A DNA stretch of 41,069 nt from contig DATGKR010000109.1 in the NCBI GenBank assembly GCA_035294565.1, positions 1 through 41,069 of the forward strand, given 5' to 3'. This stretch comes from DATGKR01 sp035294565 (GTDB lineage: Bacteria > Actinomycetota > Acidimicrobiia > Acidimicrobiales > Palsa-688). Made by a program: the position numbers and the translations under genes. The notes beneath the pieces are model-generated. The model saw nothing but the letters and a program-made list of their open reading frames with translations, had not been told where the DNA came from and did not search any database. The first letter of the stretch is position 1. Every line of letters begins with the position of its first letter. Of the stretch, positions 7,274 through 15,156 are shown piece after piece.

Positions 7274-9091
7274 ATGGTCGAACCCGCCGGGGCGGGCAGC
7301 CGTCGGTTCAGCCGGTCGGCGCTCTCGTGGGAGGAGGACACCCTCCTGCCGGCGGAGGCGCGCGTCGCGTTGACCGGCCCGGGGGCGCCGTTCGAGATGG
7401 TCGACGAGCCGGTGCTGGGAGCCCGGATGCGGGTGTTCGCCCGGCGGCCGGCGAACATGCGCCAGGTGCTCGAAGGCGCGGCCGGGCGCTTCGGGGAGCG
7501 GCCGTTCCTCGTCTTCCCCGACCGGACGTTCACTTACCGTTCGATGCCCGCGGCGGTGTCGGCCCTCGCGGCGTCGCTGCACGACCGCTTCGGGGTCGGC
7601 CCGGGCAGCCGGGTGGCGATAGCCGCGGCCAACTGCGCCGGCCACGCTCTGACGGCGTGGGCGGCGGTGTGCCTGGGTGCCGCGGCCGTAGAGCTCAACG
7701 GTTGGTGGACCGGCGCCGAGATGCTGCATGGCATCGGACTGACATCCCCGTCGGTGGTGCTCGGCGACCGCAAGCGCCTGGACCGCCTGCCGACGGGCTC
7801 GCTCGACGTGCCAGCCGTCTGCTTCGAGGACGACCTGGGGCGCCTGGAGGCCGAAGGCCGGGGCAGGCCCATGCCGGCCGCGCCGATCGGCGAGGACGAC
7901 CCTTTGTGCATCCTCTTCACCAGCGGCACCACCGGCAGGCCCAAGGGGGCGGTACTGTCCCACCGGGCGCACGTCCACATGATGATGCAGGCGGCGCTGC
8001 AGGGACAGGTGTCCGCCATGCTGGAACCCAGTTCTAGAAACCCGCCGGCAGGGGGCCCTGCCGGCGAGGGGCTCGGGCCTCAGGGGGCGGGCGGGACGGC
8101 AGGCGGGACGACCCGCGGGTCGGCGGGCGCCGCCGGCGCCGGGGTCAGCATCGGCGTGTCCCCCATGTTCCACATTTCCGGGTTCTCGGTGGCGCTGATC
8201 GGAGGGGCGATGATCGGCCTCACCATCGCCTACCCGCCTCCCGGCCGCTGGGACCCCGAGGTGCACCTGGCGATGACGGAACGCCTGGGAGCCACGTCGT
8301 GGTCGCTGGTTCCCACCCAGCTGTGGCGGCTGCTCGAGCACCCACGGTTCGGGGAGTACGACCTGTCGTCGCTGCGGCGGGTCGGGGGCGGGGGCTCGAC
8401 GTTCCAGCCCGAGCTGTGGCGGCGGGTGCGGGAAAAGCTGCCCCACCTCGAGCGGATGGGGACGGGGTACGGCATGACCGAGACCTGCGGGGCGGGAACC
8501 CACCAGGACGGGCGCGCCGCTGAGGAGCACCCAGAGGCCGTGGGGGCCCCGGTTCCCGGCTATTCGATCGCCGTCGCCGGCCCGTCGGGCGAGCCGCTCG
8601 ACGAGGGCGAGGTCGGGGAGCTATACCTGCGCGGGCCGTGCAACTTCCTCGGCTACTGGGACGACCCCGCAGCGACGTCGGCCGCCCTGGACGGGGAGCG
8701 GTGGTACCGCACCGGGGAGCTGGGCCACCTGGAGGGCGGTCTGCTCTACCTGGACGGCCGCCGGGCGGACCTGATCGTCAGGGGCGGGGAGAACGTCTAC
8801 CCGATCGAGATCGAGAACCGGCTGGTGGAGCACCCCGCCGTGGCCGACGCCGCCGTCGTCGGCCTGCCCGACCGGGTGCTCGGCGAGAAGGTCAAGGCGT
8901 TCGTGGTGCTCCGCCCCGGGGAGTCTCTCGCCGAGGGGGAGATGAGGCACTGGGTCGCCGAGCGGCTGGCGGCCTTCAAGGTCCCCGCCGAGATGGAGGT
9001 CGTCCCGTCGCTCCCGCGCAACGCCGCCGGAAAGGTGCTCAAGCAGCAGCTGCGCGAAGGAAGCAGCGGACCGGCGATGGTCGAGGACTGA
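7274..9091 (+). CDS. Acyl-CoA ligase (FadD), with unusual glycine-rich insert
   Basis: This 605-residue AMP-forming ligase has the P-loop TSGTTGRPKG (from residue 216), the A5 motif GYGMTETCG, the hinge region GRRADLIVRGGENVYP and the C-terminal catalytic lysine in NAAGKVLK. It would activate a carboxylic acid to its CoA thioester. Context suggests a steroid acid, for example a FadD3-like role on HIP, but similarity is not specific enough to name it. ATG 7274 is preferred over an upstream start because it clears the divergent regulatory gap. Two oddities are a roughly 80-residue N-terminal extension before the normal ligase start, and an insert at about residues 251-290 that is almost only G, A, P, S and T. 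Confidence 0.85.
   Translation: MVEPAGAGSRRFSRSALSWEEDTLLPAEARVALTGPGAPFEMVDEPVLGARMRVFARRPANMRQVLEGAAGRFGERPFLVFPDRTFTYRSMPAAVSALAASLHDRFGVGPGSRVAIAAANCAGHALTAWAAVCLGAAAVELNGWWTGAEMLHGIGLTSPSVVLGDRKRLDRLPTGSLDVPAVCFEDDLGRLEAEGRGRPMPAAPIGEDDPLCILFTSGTTGRPKGAVLSHRAHVHMMMQAALQGQVSAMLEPSSRNPPAGGPAGEGLGPQGAGGTAGGTTRGSAGAAGAGVSIGVSPMFHISGFSVALIGGAMIGLTIAYPPPGRWDPEVHLAMTERLGATSWSLVPTQLWRLLEHPRFGEYDLSSLRRVGGGGSTFQPELWRRVREKLPHLERMGTGYGMTETCGAGTHQDGRAAEEHPEAVGAPVPGYSIAVAGPSGEPLDEGEVGELYLRGPCNFLGYWDDPAATSAALDGERWYRTGELGHLEGGLLYLDGRRADLIVRGGENVYPIEIENRLVEHPAVADAAVVGLPDRVLGEKVKAFVVLRPGESLAEGEMRHWVAERLAAFKVPAEMEVVPSLPRNAAGKVLKQQLREGSSGPAMVED
8021..8065. other. Palindrome and hairpin at the edge of the FadD insert
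   Basis: CTGGAACCCAGTTCTAG (8021-8037) is a 17-bp near-palindrome resembling the intergenic candidate operator at 7243. It is followed at once by a perfect 10-bp hairpin, GCCGGCAGGG paired with CCCTGCCGGC across two bases (8044-8065). Both lie inside the fadD reading frame where the low-complexity insert begins. They may be operator-like or the scar of a small inserted repeat. Confidence 0.5.
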
Positions 9092-9093
9092 GG

Positions 9094-9549
9094 GTGGGGG
9101 GAACCGCCGGTGACGGGGAGCGGGCAGACGCCGGGCCCTTCCACGCCTGGCTGGACCGCTCCCAGATCGCCGACCTGCTGGCCCGCTACGCGCGGGCGGT
9201 CGACGCGCGGCGCTGGGACGACCTCGACACGCTCTTCACCGGCGAGGCGACCATCGACTACACGGCCACCGGCGGCATCGCGGCCGGTGTCGCCGAGATC
9301 AAGGCTTGGCTCGCCGAGGCTATGGCTGCGTTCACTTCCACCCAGCACCTGATCGGCCTGCCGGTGGTGGACTTCGCCGGGGACGGTGCCAGCGTCGTCG
9401 CGCCCTGCCACAACCCGCTCGTCGTGGACGGCCGCGTGCTCGTCTGCTCGCTGTGGTACCACGCCGAGGCGGTCCGCACCGGCACCGGTTGGAGGTTCTC
9501 GTCGTTGAGACAGGAGAAATGCCACATGACTTTCCTAGGACAATCCTGA
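9094..9549 (+). CDS. SnoaL/NTF2-like protein
   Basis: The 151-residue protein belongs to the SnoaL-like (nuclear transport factor 2) fold. It shows the typical helix SQIADLLARYARAVDARRWDD, then LDTLFTGEATIDY, and a C-terminal antiparallel sheet (LWYHAEAVRTGTGWRFSS). Such proteins include isomerases, dehydratases and non-catalytic subunits, and ketosteroid isomerase shares the fold. No diagnostic catalytic residues can be assigned here. GTG 9094 lies 2 nt after the fadD stop; its TGA overlaps the next ATG as TGATG. Co-transcription with steroid genes suggests a role on a steroid intermediate, which is inference. Confidence 0.8.
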   Translation: MGGTAGDGERADAGPFHAWLDRSQIADLLARYARAVDARRWDDLDTLFTGEATIDYTATGGIAAGVAEIKAWLAEAMAAFTSTQHLIGLPVVDFAGDGASVVAPCHNPLVVDGRVLVCSLWYHAEAVRTGTGWRFSSLRQEKCHMTFLGQS

Positions 9550-10349
9550 TGCCCCAGGTCGTCGTAGAGCGCGAGGACGGGGCGATGATCCTCACCCTCA
9601 ACAGGCCCAAACGGATGAACGCCTTTACCGGGACGATGCTCGTCACCCTCGTCGAGGCCTACGCCGAGGCGGAGGCCGACCCGGGGGTCACCTGCATCGT
9701 CTTGACCGGAGCGGGCGGCAACTTCTCGTCGGGCGCCGACCTCAAGGCGATGGCCGGCGACGCCGACGAGGAGGAGGCCCGGCCAGAAGCGGCGGAGAGG
9801 ATGCGCTCCGACCCCGAGCTCGCCTGGCGCGGGTTCCTCAAGGTGGGCAGGCCGATGAAGCCGATCATCGCAGCCGTGGAGGGCGTCGCCATCGCGGGGG
9901 GCACCGAGATCCTCCTCGGAACCGACATCAGGGTCGCCGGGGAGAGCGCCCGCTTCGGTGTTTCCGAGGTCCGCTGGTCGCTCTACCCGATGGCCGGTTC
10001 CGCCGTACGGCTCCCCAGGCAGATCCCCTACACGGCGGCCGCCGAGATCCTCCTCACCGGCAAGCACATCACCGCCGCCGAGGCCAAGCAGCTCGGCCTG
10101 GTCGGCCACGTGGTTCCCGACGGGCAGGCGCTCGCCAAGGCGAAGGAGATCGCCGCCCAGATCGGGCGCAACGGGCCGCTCGCCGTGGAGGCCGTCCTGT
10201 GCACCATCCGCACCTCCTACGGCAAGAGCGAGGAGGAGGCCTTCGCCGAGGAGTGGCCGAGGGGCCAGGCGGTCTTCGCCAGCGAGGACGCCAAGGAAGG
10301 ACCGAGAGCTTTCGCCGAGAAGCGCACTCCGGAGTTCAAGAGAAGATGA
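9549..10349 (+). CDS. echA19: EchA19-type enoyl-CoA hydratase (steroid side chain)
   Basis: This 266-residue crotonase closely follows EchA19: AAVEGVAIAGGTEILLGTDI forms the second oxyanion-hole loop, and LYPMAGSAVRLPRQIPYTAA and DAKEGPRAFAEKRTPEF are characteristic. The first loop is NFSSGADLKAMAG. EchA19 hydrates the enoyl-CoA made by FadE26/27-type dehydrogenases during cholesterol side-chain beta-oxidation. The ATG overlaps the SnoaL stop as TGATG, and its own stop overlaps cyp125 as ATGA, so it sits in the middle of a tightly coupled operon. Confidence 0.88.
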   Translation: MPQVVVEREDGAMILTLNRPKRMNAFTGTMLVTLVEAYAEAEADPGVTCIVLTGAGGNFSSGADLKAMAGDADEEEARPEAAERMRSDPELAWRGFLKVGRPMKPIIAAVEGVAIAGGTEILLGTDIRVAGESARFGVSEVRWSLYPMAGSAVRLPRQIPYTAAAEILLTGKHITAAEAKQLGLVGHVVPDGQALAKAKEIAAQIGRNGPLAVEAVLCTIRTSYGKSEEEAFAEEWPRGQAVFASEDAKEGPRAFAEKRTPEFKRR

Positions 10350-11560
10350 GAGTCCCCGAAGGTTTCGACCTGACAGACCCCGACCTGATAGCGAGCCGAG
10401 TCCCCCACGAGGAGCTCGCCGCCCTGCGCAGCGAGGCCCCGGTTTGGTGGAACCGCCAACCGCCCGGCTTCGGCTTCGACGACGGAGGCTTCTGGCTGCT
10501 CACCCGCCACGCCGACGTCCGCGAAGTGTCGCTTCGCCCGGATGTCTTCTCCAGCTACGAGAACGGGGTGATCGTCCGCTTCTACGAGGGCATGAGCCGG
10601 CCGGAGATCGAGATCCAGCGGAACATGATGGTCAACACCGACCCTCCCGAGCACACCAAGCTCCGCCGGATCGTCAACCGCGGCTTCACTCCCAGGGCGA
10701 TGCGGATGATCGAGTCGGCGCTCGCCGAGCGGGCGGAGAAGATCGTCGCCGAGGCGGCGGCGGCTGGCGGTGGCGACTTCGTCGAACAGGTCGCGTGCGA
10801 ACTGCCGCTGCAGGCGATAGCCGAGCTTCTCGGCGTGCCCCAGGAGGACCGCCGGCGGATTTTCGAATGGTCCAACCAGATGATGGCCTACGACGACCCA
10901 GACTTCGACGGCTCACCGGCGGTGGCCTCCGCGGAGCTGATCGGCTACTTCTCGCAGCTCGCCTCCGAACGCTCCAGTGATCCCCGCGACGACATCGTCA
11001 CCAAGCTGGTCACCGCCGACCTGGAGGACCGCGGGCTGACCCCCGACGAGTTCGCCTTCTTCGTCTTGCTGCTCTCGGTTGCCGGCAACGAGACCACCCG
11101 CAACGCCATCACCCATGGGATGCTCGCCTTCTTCGACAACCCCGAGCAGTGGGAGCTCTACCGCGCCGAGCGCCCGGCGACAGCCGCCGACGAGATCGTC
11201 CGGTGGGCGACGCCCGTCATGATCTTCCAGCGCACCGCCACCCGCGATGCCGAGATCGGCGGGGTGGCGGTGCGGGCCGGTCAGCGGGTAGGCCTCAGCT
11301 ACAGCGCGGCGAACTTCGACCCGGCGGTGTTCGACGAGCCGTTCCGCTTCGACGTGACCAGGGACCCCAACCCGCACCTCGGCTTCGGCGGAGGCGGCCC
11401 GCACTACTGCCTGGGGGCCAACCTGGCGAAGATGGAGATCAACCTCATGTTCAACGCCATAGCAGACCGGATGCCGCGCATCGCCCCGGTCGGGCCTCAG
11501 CGGCGGCTGCGCTCGGGCTGGCTCAACGCCGTCAAGGAGCTCCCGGTGAGGTACTCGTGA
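10346..11560 (+). CDS. cyp125: CYP125 steroid C26/27-hydroxylase
   Basis: This 404-residue cytochrome P450 has the I-helix AGNETTRNAITHG, the heme loop GFGGGGPHYCLGANLA with ligand C355, and long stretches shared with CYP125A1 (for example APVWWN, DVFSSYENGVI, CELPLQAIAELLGVPQEDR, LRSGWLN). CYP125 oxidises the terminal methyl of cholesterol/cholestenone to the carboxylic acid, the first step of side-chain removal. FadD19, the ligase acting on the product acid, is encoded just beyond the SDR. No ferredoxin gene is seen nearby, so electron transfer partners must come from elsewhere. Confidence 0.93.
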   Translation: MRVPEGFDLTDPDLIASRVPHEELAALRSEAPVWWNRQPPGFGFDDGGFWLLTRHADVREVSLRPDVFSSYENGVIVRFYEGMSRPEIEIQRNMMVNTDPPEHTKLRRIVNRGFTPRAMRMIESALAERAEKIVAEAAAAGGGDFVEQVACELPLQAIAELLGVPQEDRRRIFEWSNQMMAYDDPDFDGSPAVASAELIGYFSQLASERSSDPRDDIVTKLVTADLEDRGLTPDEFAFFVLLLSVAGNETTRNAITHGMLAFFDNPEQWELYRAERPATAADEIVRWATPVMIFQRTATRDAEIGGVAVRAGQRVGLSYSAANFDPAVFDEPFRFDVTRDPNPHLGFGGGGPHYCLGANLAKMEINLMFNAIADRMPRIAPVGPQRRLRSGWLNAVKELPVRYS

Positions 11561-12312
11561 CGGGCCGCTTCGCCGGCAGGTCGGTGATCGTCACCGGCGC
11601 CGGCTCGGGCATCGGGCGGGCCACCGCCGTCCGACTCGCCTCCGAGGGCGGCTCCGTGGCCTGCCTCGACGTGTCCGGGGAGGCGGCGGAGGGGACGGCG
11701 GCGTCAATCCGCTCGGAGGGGGGGAGGGCGCTGGCGGTGCCCTGCGACGTCTCCGATGTCGGACAGGTGCGCTCGGCGGTGGCGGCAGCCGTCGAGGAAT
11801 TCGGGCCGACCGACGTGCTCTGCAACATCGCCGGCATCGGCCGCTACTACTCGAGCGTCGACATGACCCCCGAGCAGTGGCAGAGGATCATCGACGTGAA
11901 CCTGACCGGCACCTGGTACGTCGCCCAGGCCGTCCTGCCGCACATGCTCGACCGGGGAGGGGTGATCGTCAACACGACCTCCACCTCGGGGGTGCAGGCC
12001 CAGCCCTGGCAGGCGGCGTACTGCGCCTCCAAGGGCGGGGTGCTCATGCTCACCAAGGCCCTCGCCCTCGAGTTCTGGGACCGCAAGCTGCGGGTCAACG
12101 CCGTCGCCCCCGGCGGGGTGGACACGCCGATCATCAAAGACTTCTCCGAGCTGCCTCCCGGCGGGGACATGAAGCGGATCACCCGCTACATGACCCCGAT
12201 GGGCTTCTCCCGCCCGGAGGACCTCGCCTCCCTCTACGCCTACGTCGCCTCCGACGAGGCCCACTACATGACGGGGTCCGTGGTGGTCATGGACGGGGGC
12301 ATCACCCTGTAG
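11557..12312 (+). CDS. Short-chain dehydrogenase/reductase
   Basis: This is a classical 251-residue SDR: TGAGSGIGRA cofactor loop, DV at the acidic strand end, CNIAGIG (NxAG variant), a serine-rich catalytic strand NTTSTSG, and YCASKGG with the catalytic Tyr and Lys. An aspartate after the second strand (ACLDVSG) suggests preference for NAD(H). The GTG start overlaps cyp125 as GTGA. In this operon a hydroxysteroid or hydroxyacyl-CoA dehydrogenase is likely, but the exact substrate cannot be read. Its last 11 nt overlap the end of the convergent fadD19. Confidence 0.85.
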   Translation: MTGRFAGRSVIVTGAGSGIGRATAVRLASEGGSVACLDVSGEAAEGTAASIRSEGGRALAVPCDVSDVGQVRSAVAAAVEEFGPTDVLCNIAGIGRYYSSVDMTPEQWQRIIDVNLTGTWYVAQAVLPHMLDRGGVIVNTTSTSGVQAQPWQAAYCASKGGVLMLTKALALEFWDRKLRVNAVAPGGVDTPIIKDFSELPPGGDMKRITRYMTPMGFSRPEDLASLYAYVASDEAHYMTGSVVVMDGGITL

Positions 12313-13921
12313 GCGCCGTCCGGCCCGCTGCCACCGCCGCAGCCCACGTGTAGTCGGGCTTGCCGCTCGGGGAGCGCACCAGGCGGTCCACGACCTCGAG
12401 CTGGCGGGGCACTTTGTAGCCGGCGATGGACGCCCGGCAGTGCTGCTGGAGCTCCTCCAGCGTGGCCGACATGCCCGGCCGGAGCTCGACGACGGCCGCC
12501 ACCCTCTGGCCCCACCGCTCGTCGGGCGCGCCGACCACGGTCGCGTCGAACACGGCGGGGTGGGCCTTGAGCACGGCTTCCACCTCCTCGGGGAAGATCT
12601 TCTCTCCGCCGGAGTTGATGCAAACCGACCCCCTGCCGAGCAGGGTGATCGTGCCGTCCGCCTCCACCGTGGCGAAGTCCCCGGGGATGGCGTAGCGCAC
12701 CCCGTCGACCTCGACGAAGGTGGCGGCCGTCTTCTCCGGGTCCTTGTAGTAGCCGATCGGGATGTGGCCGGTCCGCGCCACCCGCCCGACGACCCCCGAC
12801 CCGGGCTCGACCGGGCGCATCCGCTCGTCGAGGACAACCGTCCCGCTCAGGCCGCTGACCGTGGGGCCGCTCTTCATGGCCGTCCTGCCCGCCGAGACGA
12901 CCGTCACCCCCTGGGCTCCCCCTTCGGAGCTGCCGAGCGAGTCGGTCATGATCAGGTTCGGGAAGCGGCGGAAGAAGTCGTCCTTGACCGACGGCGAGAA
13001 GGTGGCGGCCGTCGACGCCACGGCGAGCAGCGACGAGGTGTCGAAGCCGGCTGCGCCCGCCGAGAGCGCCTCGACGAGGGGCCTGCCCATCGCGTCGCCG
13101 GTGATGAACATGACGTTCACCTTCTCGGCCTCGACCAGCCTCCACACCTCTACCGGGTCGAAGTGGCGGACCAGCACCACCTTGTTGCCCTGGAAAGCCT
13201 GGCCCATGACCCCCCACTGGCTGGCCCCGTGCATCAAAGGTGCGCACGCCAAGAAGGTGGTCGGGTTGCGCCCCGCGGCCGCGCGCGTGAGGTCCCCCGG
13301 GTCGGAGACCTTGTGGTTGGTGACAGCGTCGATGCCGCCTCCGAGGGCGTAGAAGACGTCCTCGTGGCGCCAGACCACCCCCTTGGGAAGGCCGGTCGTC
13401 CCGCCGGTGTAGAGGATGTAGCGGTCGTCGCCCGAACGGGGCGGGAAGTCGCGCTCGGCGGCGGCCCCGGCGAGGGCCTCCTCGTAGGGCACGGCGTCGC
13501 GGCGGGGGTAGGGGTGGCCGCTCGCGTCGTCGATCACCAGCGAGAAGCGGACCCCCGGGAGGGCGTCGGCCGCCTCGGCCACCCGCGGCCCGAATTCCCT
13601 GGCGTGGACCAGCCCGACGAGGTCGGCGTTGGAGAAGATGTGCCGAAGCTCGTCGGCGACGTAGCGGTAGTTGACGTTGATCCACACGGCCCGCACCTTG
13701 AACACCGCCCAGAGGGTCTCAACCCACTCCACGCAGTTGCAGGCGTAGATGCCCACGTGGTCGCCGGGGCGCACCCCCTGTTCGAGCAGGTGGTGGGCGA
13801 GGCGGTTGGCGCGCTCCTCCATCTGGGCGTAGGTGCGGCGCTCGCCGCCGGCGACCAGATACTCCCGGGGTCCGAAGTGGTCGACGGCGAACTCGAACAG
13901 GTCGGCGAGGTTGGCCTCCAC
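12302..13921 (-). CDS. fadD19: FadD19-type steroid-26-oyl-CoA ligase
   Basis: This 539-residue AMP-forming ligase matches FadD19 along its length: ILYTGGTTGLPKGVVWRHED, the VNVMFITGDAMGRPLV segment, TDSLGSSEGG, and the C-terminal GRGSVCINSGGEKIFPEEV. The catalytic lysine is in SPSGKPDY. FadD19 activates C27 steroid acids such as 3-oxocholest-4-en-26-oate, the CYP125 product. The GTG start gives VEANLADLFEFAVDHF, matching the family N-terminus; upstream frame extensions would cross the divergent promoter. It diverges from fadE26 across a 50-bp gap that contains the KstR-type box, so both may be under the same repressor. Confidence 0.92.
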   Translation of the reverse strand: MEANLADLFEFAVDHFGPREYLVAGGERRTYAQMEERANRLAHHLLEQGVRPGDHVGIYACNCVEWVETLWAVFKVRAVWINVNYRYVADELRHIFSNADLVGLVHAREFGPRVAEAADALPGVRFSLVIDDASGHPYPRRDAVPYEEALAGAAAERDFPPRSGDDRYILYTGGTTGLPKGVVWRHEDVFYALGGGIDAVTNHKVSDPGDLTRAAAGRNPTTFLACAPLMHGASQWGVMGQAFQGNKVVLVRHFDPVEVWRLVEAEKVNVMFITGDAMGRPLVEALSAGAAGFDTSSLLAVASTAATFSPSVKDDFFRRFPNLIMTDSLGSSEGGAQGVTVVSAGRTAMKSGPTVSGLSGTVVLDERMRPVEPGSGVVGRVARTGHIPIGYYKDPEKTAATFVEVDGVRYAIPGDFATVEADGTITLLGRGSVCINSGGEKIFPEEVEAVLKAHPAVFDATVVGAPDERWGQRVAAVVELRPGMSATLEELQQHCRASIAGYKVPRQLEVVDRLVRSPSGKPDYTWAAAVAAGRTAPTG

Positions 13922-13942
13922 AGGGATGACGAGGGTAGCGCA

Positions 13943-13960
13943 ACTAGAACGCGTTCTTGT
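13943..13960. promoter_or_regulatory. KstR-type operator between fadD19 and fadE26
   Basis: ACTAGAACGCGTTCTTGT contains the perfect 12-bp palindrome AGAACGCGTTCT (13946-13957) and fits the known KstR motif TnnAACnnGTTnnA except for the last base. It sits 12 nt before the fadE26 GTG and 22 nt before the fadD19 GTG, where it could block both divergent promoters. The likely ligand is the TetR protein encoded at 6498-7232. Confidence 0.7.
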
Positions 13961-13971
13961 ACTGTCGGCCC

Positions 13972-15147
13972 GTGTACATCGGCTACAGCGAGGAGCAGGA
14001 GGCGCTGCGGCGCGAGCTGCGCTCCTACTACGAGAAGCTGCTGACACCCCAGGTCGAAGCGGAGCTCGCCGCGTCCCGGGGCGTCGGTCCGGCCATGCGC
14101 AGGGTGGTCCGCCAGATGGGCGAGGACGGCTGGCTCGGGATCGGCTGGCCGAGGGAGTGGGGCGGACAGGGGCGCTCCGCTATCGAGCAGTTCGTCTTCT
14201 TCGACGAGTCGATGCGCGCAGGCGCACCCGTACCGATGCTCACCATCAACACCGTGGGCCCGACCATCATGAACTTCGGCACCGAGGAGCAGAAGCGGTT
14301 CTTCCTGCCCAAGATCGTCAAAGGCGAGATCCATTTCTGCATCGGCTACACCGAGCCCGGGGCGGGGACCGACCTGGCAAGCCTGCGGACGACGGCGGTG
14401 CGCGACGGCGACGAGTACGTCATCAACGGCCAGAAGGTCTTCACCAGCCTCGCCGGCGGTGCCGACTACATGTGGCTGGCCGCCCGCACCGATCCCGAGG
14501 CCAAGAAGCACAAGGGGATCTCGATCTTCGCCGTGCCGATGGACACCCCCGGGATCACGCTGGCGCCGATGCGGCTCCTCTCCGAGCACGACATCAACCA
14601 GACTTTCCTCGACGACGTGCGGGTCCCCGCCAGCGCGATCGTCGGCGGCGAGAACCAGGGGTGGGGCCTGATCACCAACCAGCTGAACCACGAGCGGGTC
14701 ACCCTCTGCTCGCCGGGGATCATCGAACGGGTGCTCGACGACGTGCAGCGCTGGGCTTGCGAGACGCGCCTTGCCGACGGGCGCAGGGTCGTCGACCAGG
14801 AGTGGGTCCAGGTCTCCCTCGCCCGGGTCCGGGCGAGGCTCGAGTTCCTGCGGCTGATGAACTGGAAGGTGGCCTGGACGGCCACGCAGGGACGCCTCGA
14901 CGTCGCGGACGCGTCCAGCGTGAAGGTGTTCGGCACCGAGTTCTACCTGGAGGCGTTCCGCCTCCTGATGGAGGTGATAGGGGAGCGGGCGTACCTGCGT
15001 GACGGCTCGCCCGAAGCGGTCCTGCACGGCAGGCTGGAACGCAACTACCGCAGCCTGCTCATCCTCACTTTCGGCGGGGGGACCAACGAGATCCAACGCG
15101 ACCTGATCGCCATGTTCGGCCTGGGCTTCCCCCGGGCGTCGAGATAG
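13972..15147 (+). CDS. fadE26: FadE26 (ChsE4), catalytic subunit of steroid acyl-CoA dehydrogenase
   Basis: This 391-residue acyl-CoA dehydrogenase resembles FadE26: YSEEQEALRRELRSYYEKL at the N-terminus, GYTEPGAGTDLASLRT for flavin/substrate contacts, and NQLNHERVTL with the likely catalytic base E241. FadE26 pairs with FadE27 in an alpha2beta2 enzyme that desaturates C27 steroid-CoAs in the first side-chain beta-oxidation round. GTG 13972 gives the family start (VYIGY); a TTG 15 nt upstream would lie inside the operator. The fadE27 gene follows after 9 nt. Confidence 0.92.
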   Translation: MYIGYSEEQEALRRELRSYYEKLLTPQVEAELAASRGVGPAMRRVVRQMGEDGWLGIGWPREWGGQGRSAIEQFVFFDESMRAGAPVPMLTINTVGPTIMNFGTEEQKRFFLPKIVKGEIHFCIGYTEPGAGTDLASLRTTAVRDGDEYVINGQKVFTSLAGGADYMWLAARTDPEAKKHKGISIFAVPMDTPGITLAPMRLLSEHDINQTFLDDVRVPASAIVGGENQGWGLITNQLNHERVTLCSPGIIERVLDDVQRWACETRLADGRRVVDQEWVQVSLARVRARLEFLRLMNWKVAWTATQGRLDVADASSVKVFGTEFYLEAFRLLMEVIGERAYLRDGSPEAVLHGRLERNYRSLLILTFGGGTNEIQRDLIAMFGLGFPRASR

Positions 15148-15151
15148 GAGG
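15146..15151 (+). promoter_or_regulatory. Strong ribosome binding site for fadE27
   Basis: AGGAGG, perfectly complementary to the 16S rRNA tail, overlaps the fadE26 stop codon and lies 5 nt before the GTG of fadE27. It is one of the few consensus Shine-Dalgarno sites in the window and decides that start. Confidence 0.8.
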
Positions 15152-15156
15152 CCGGC

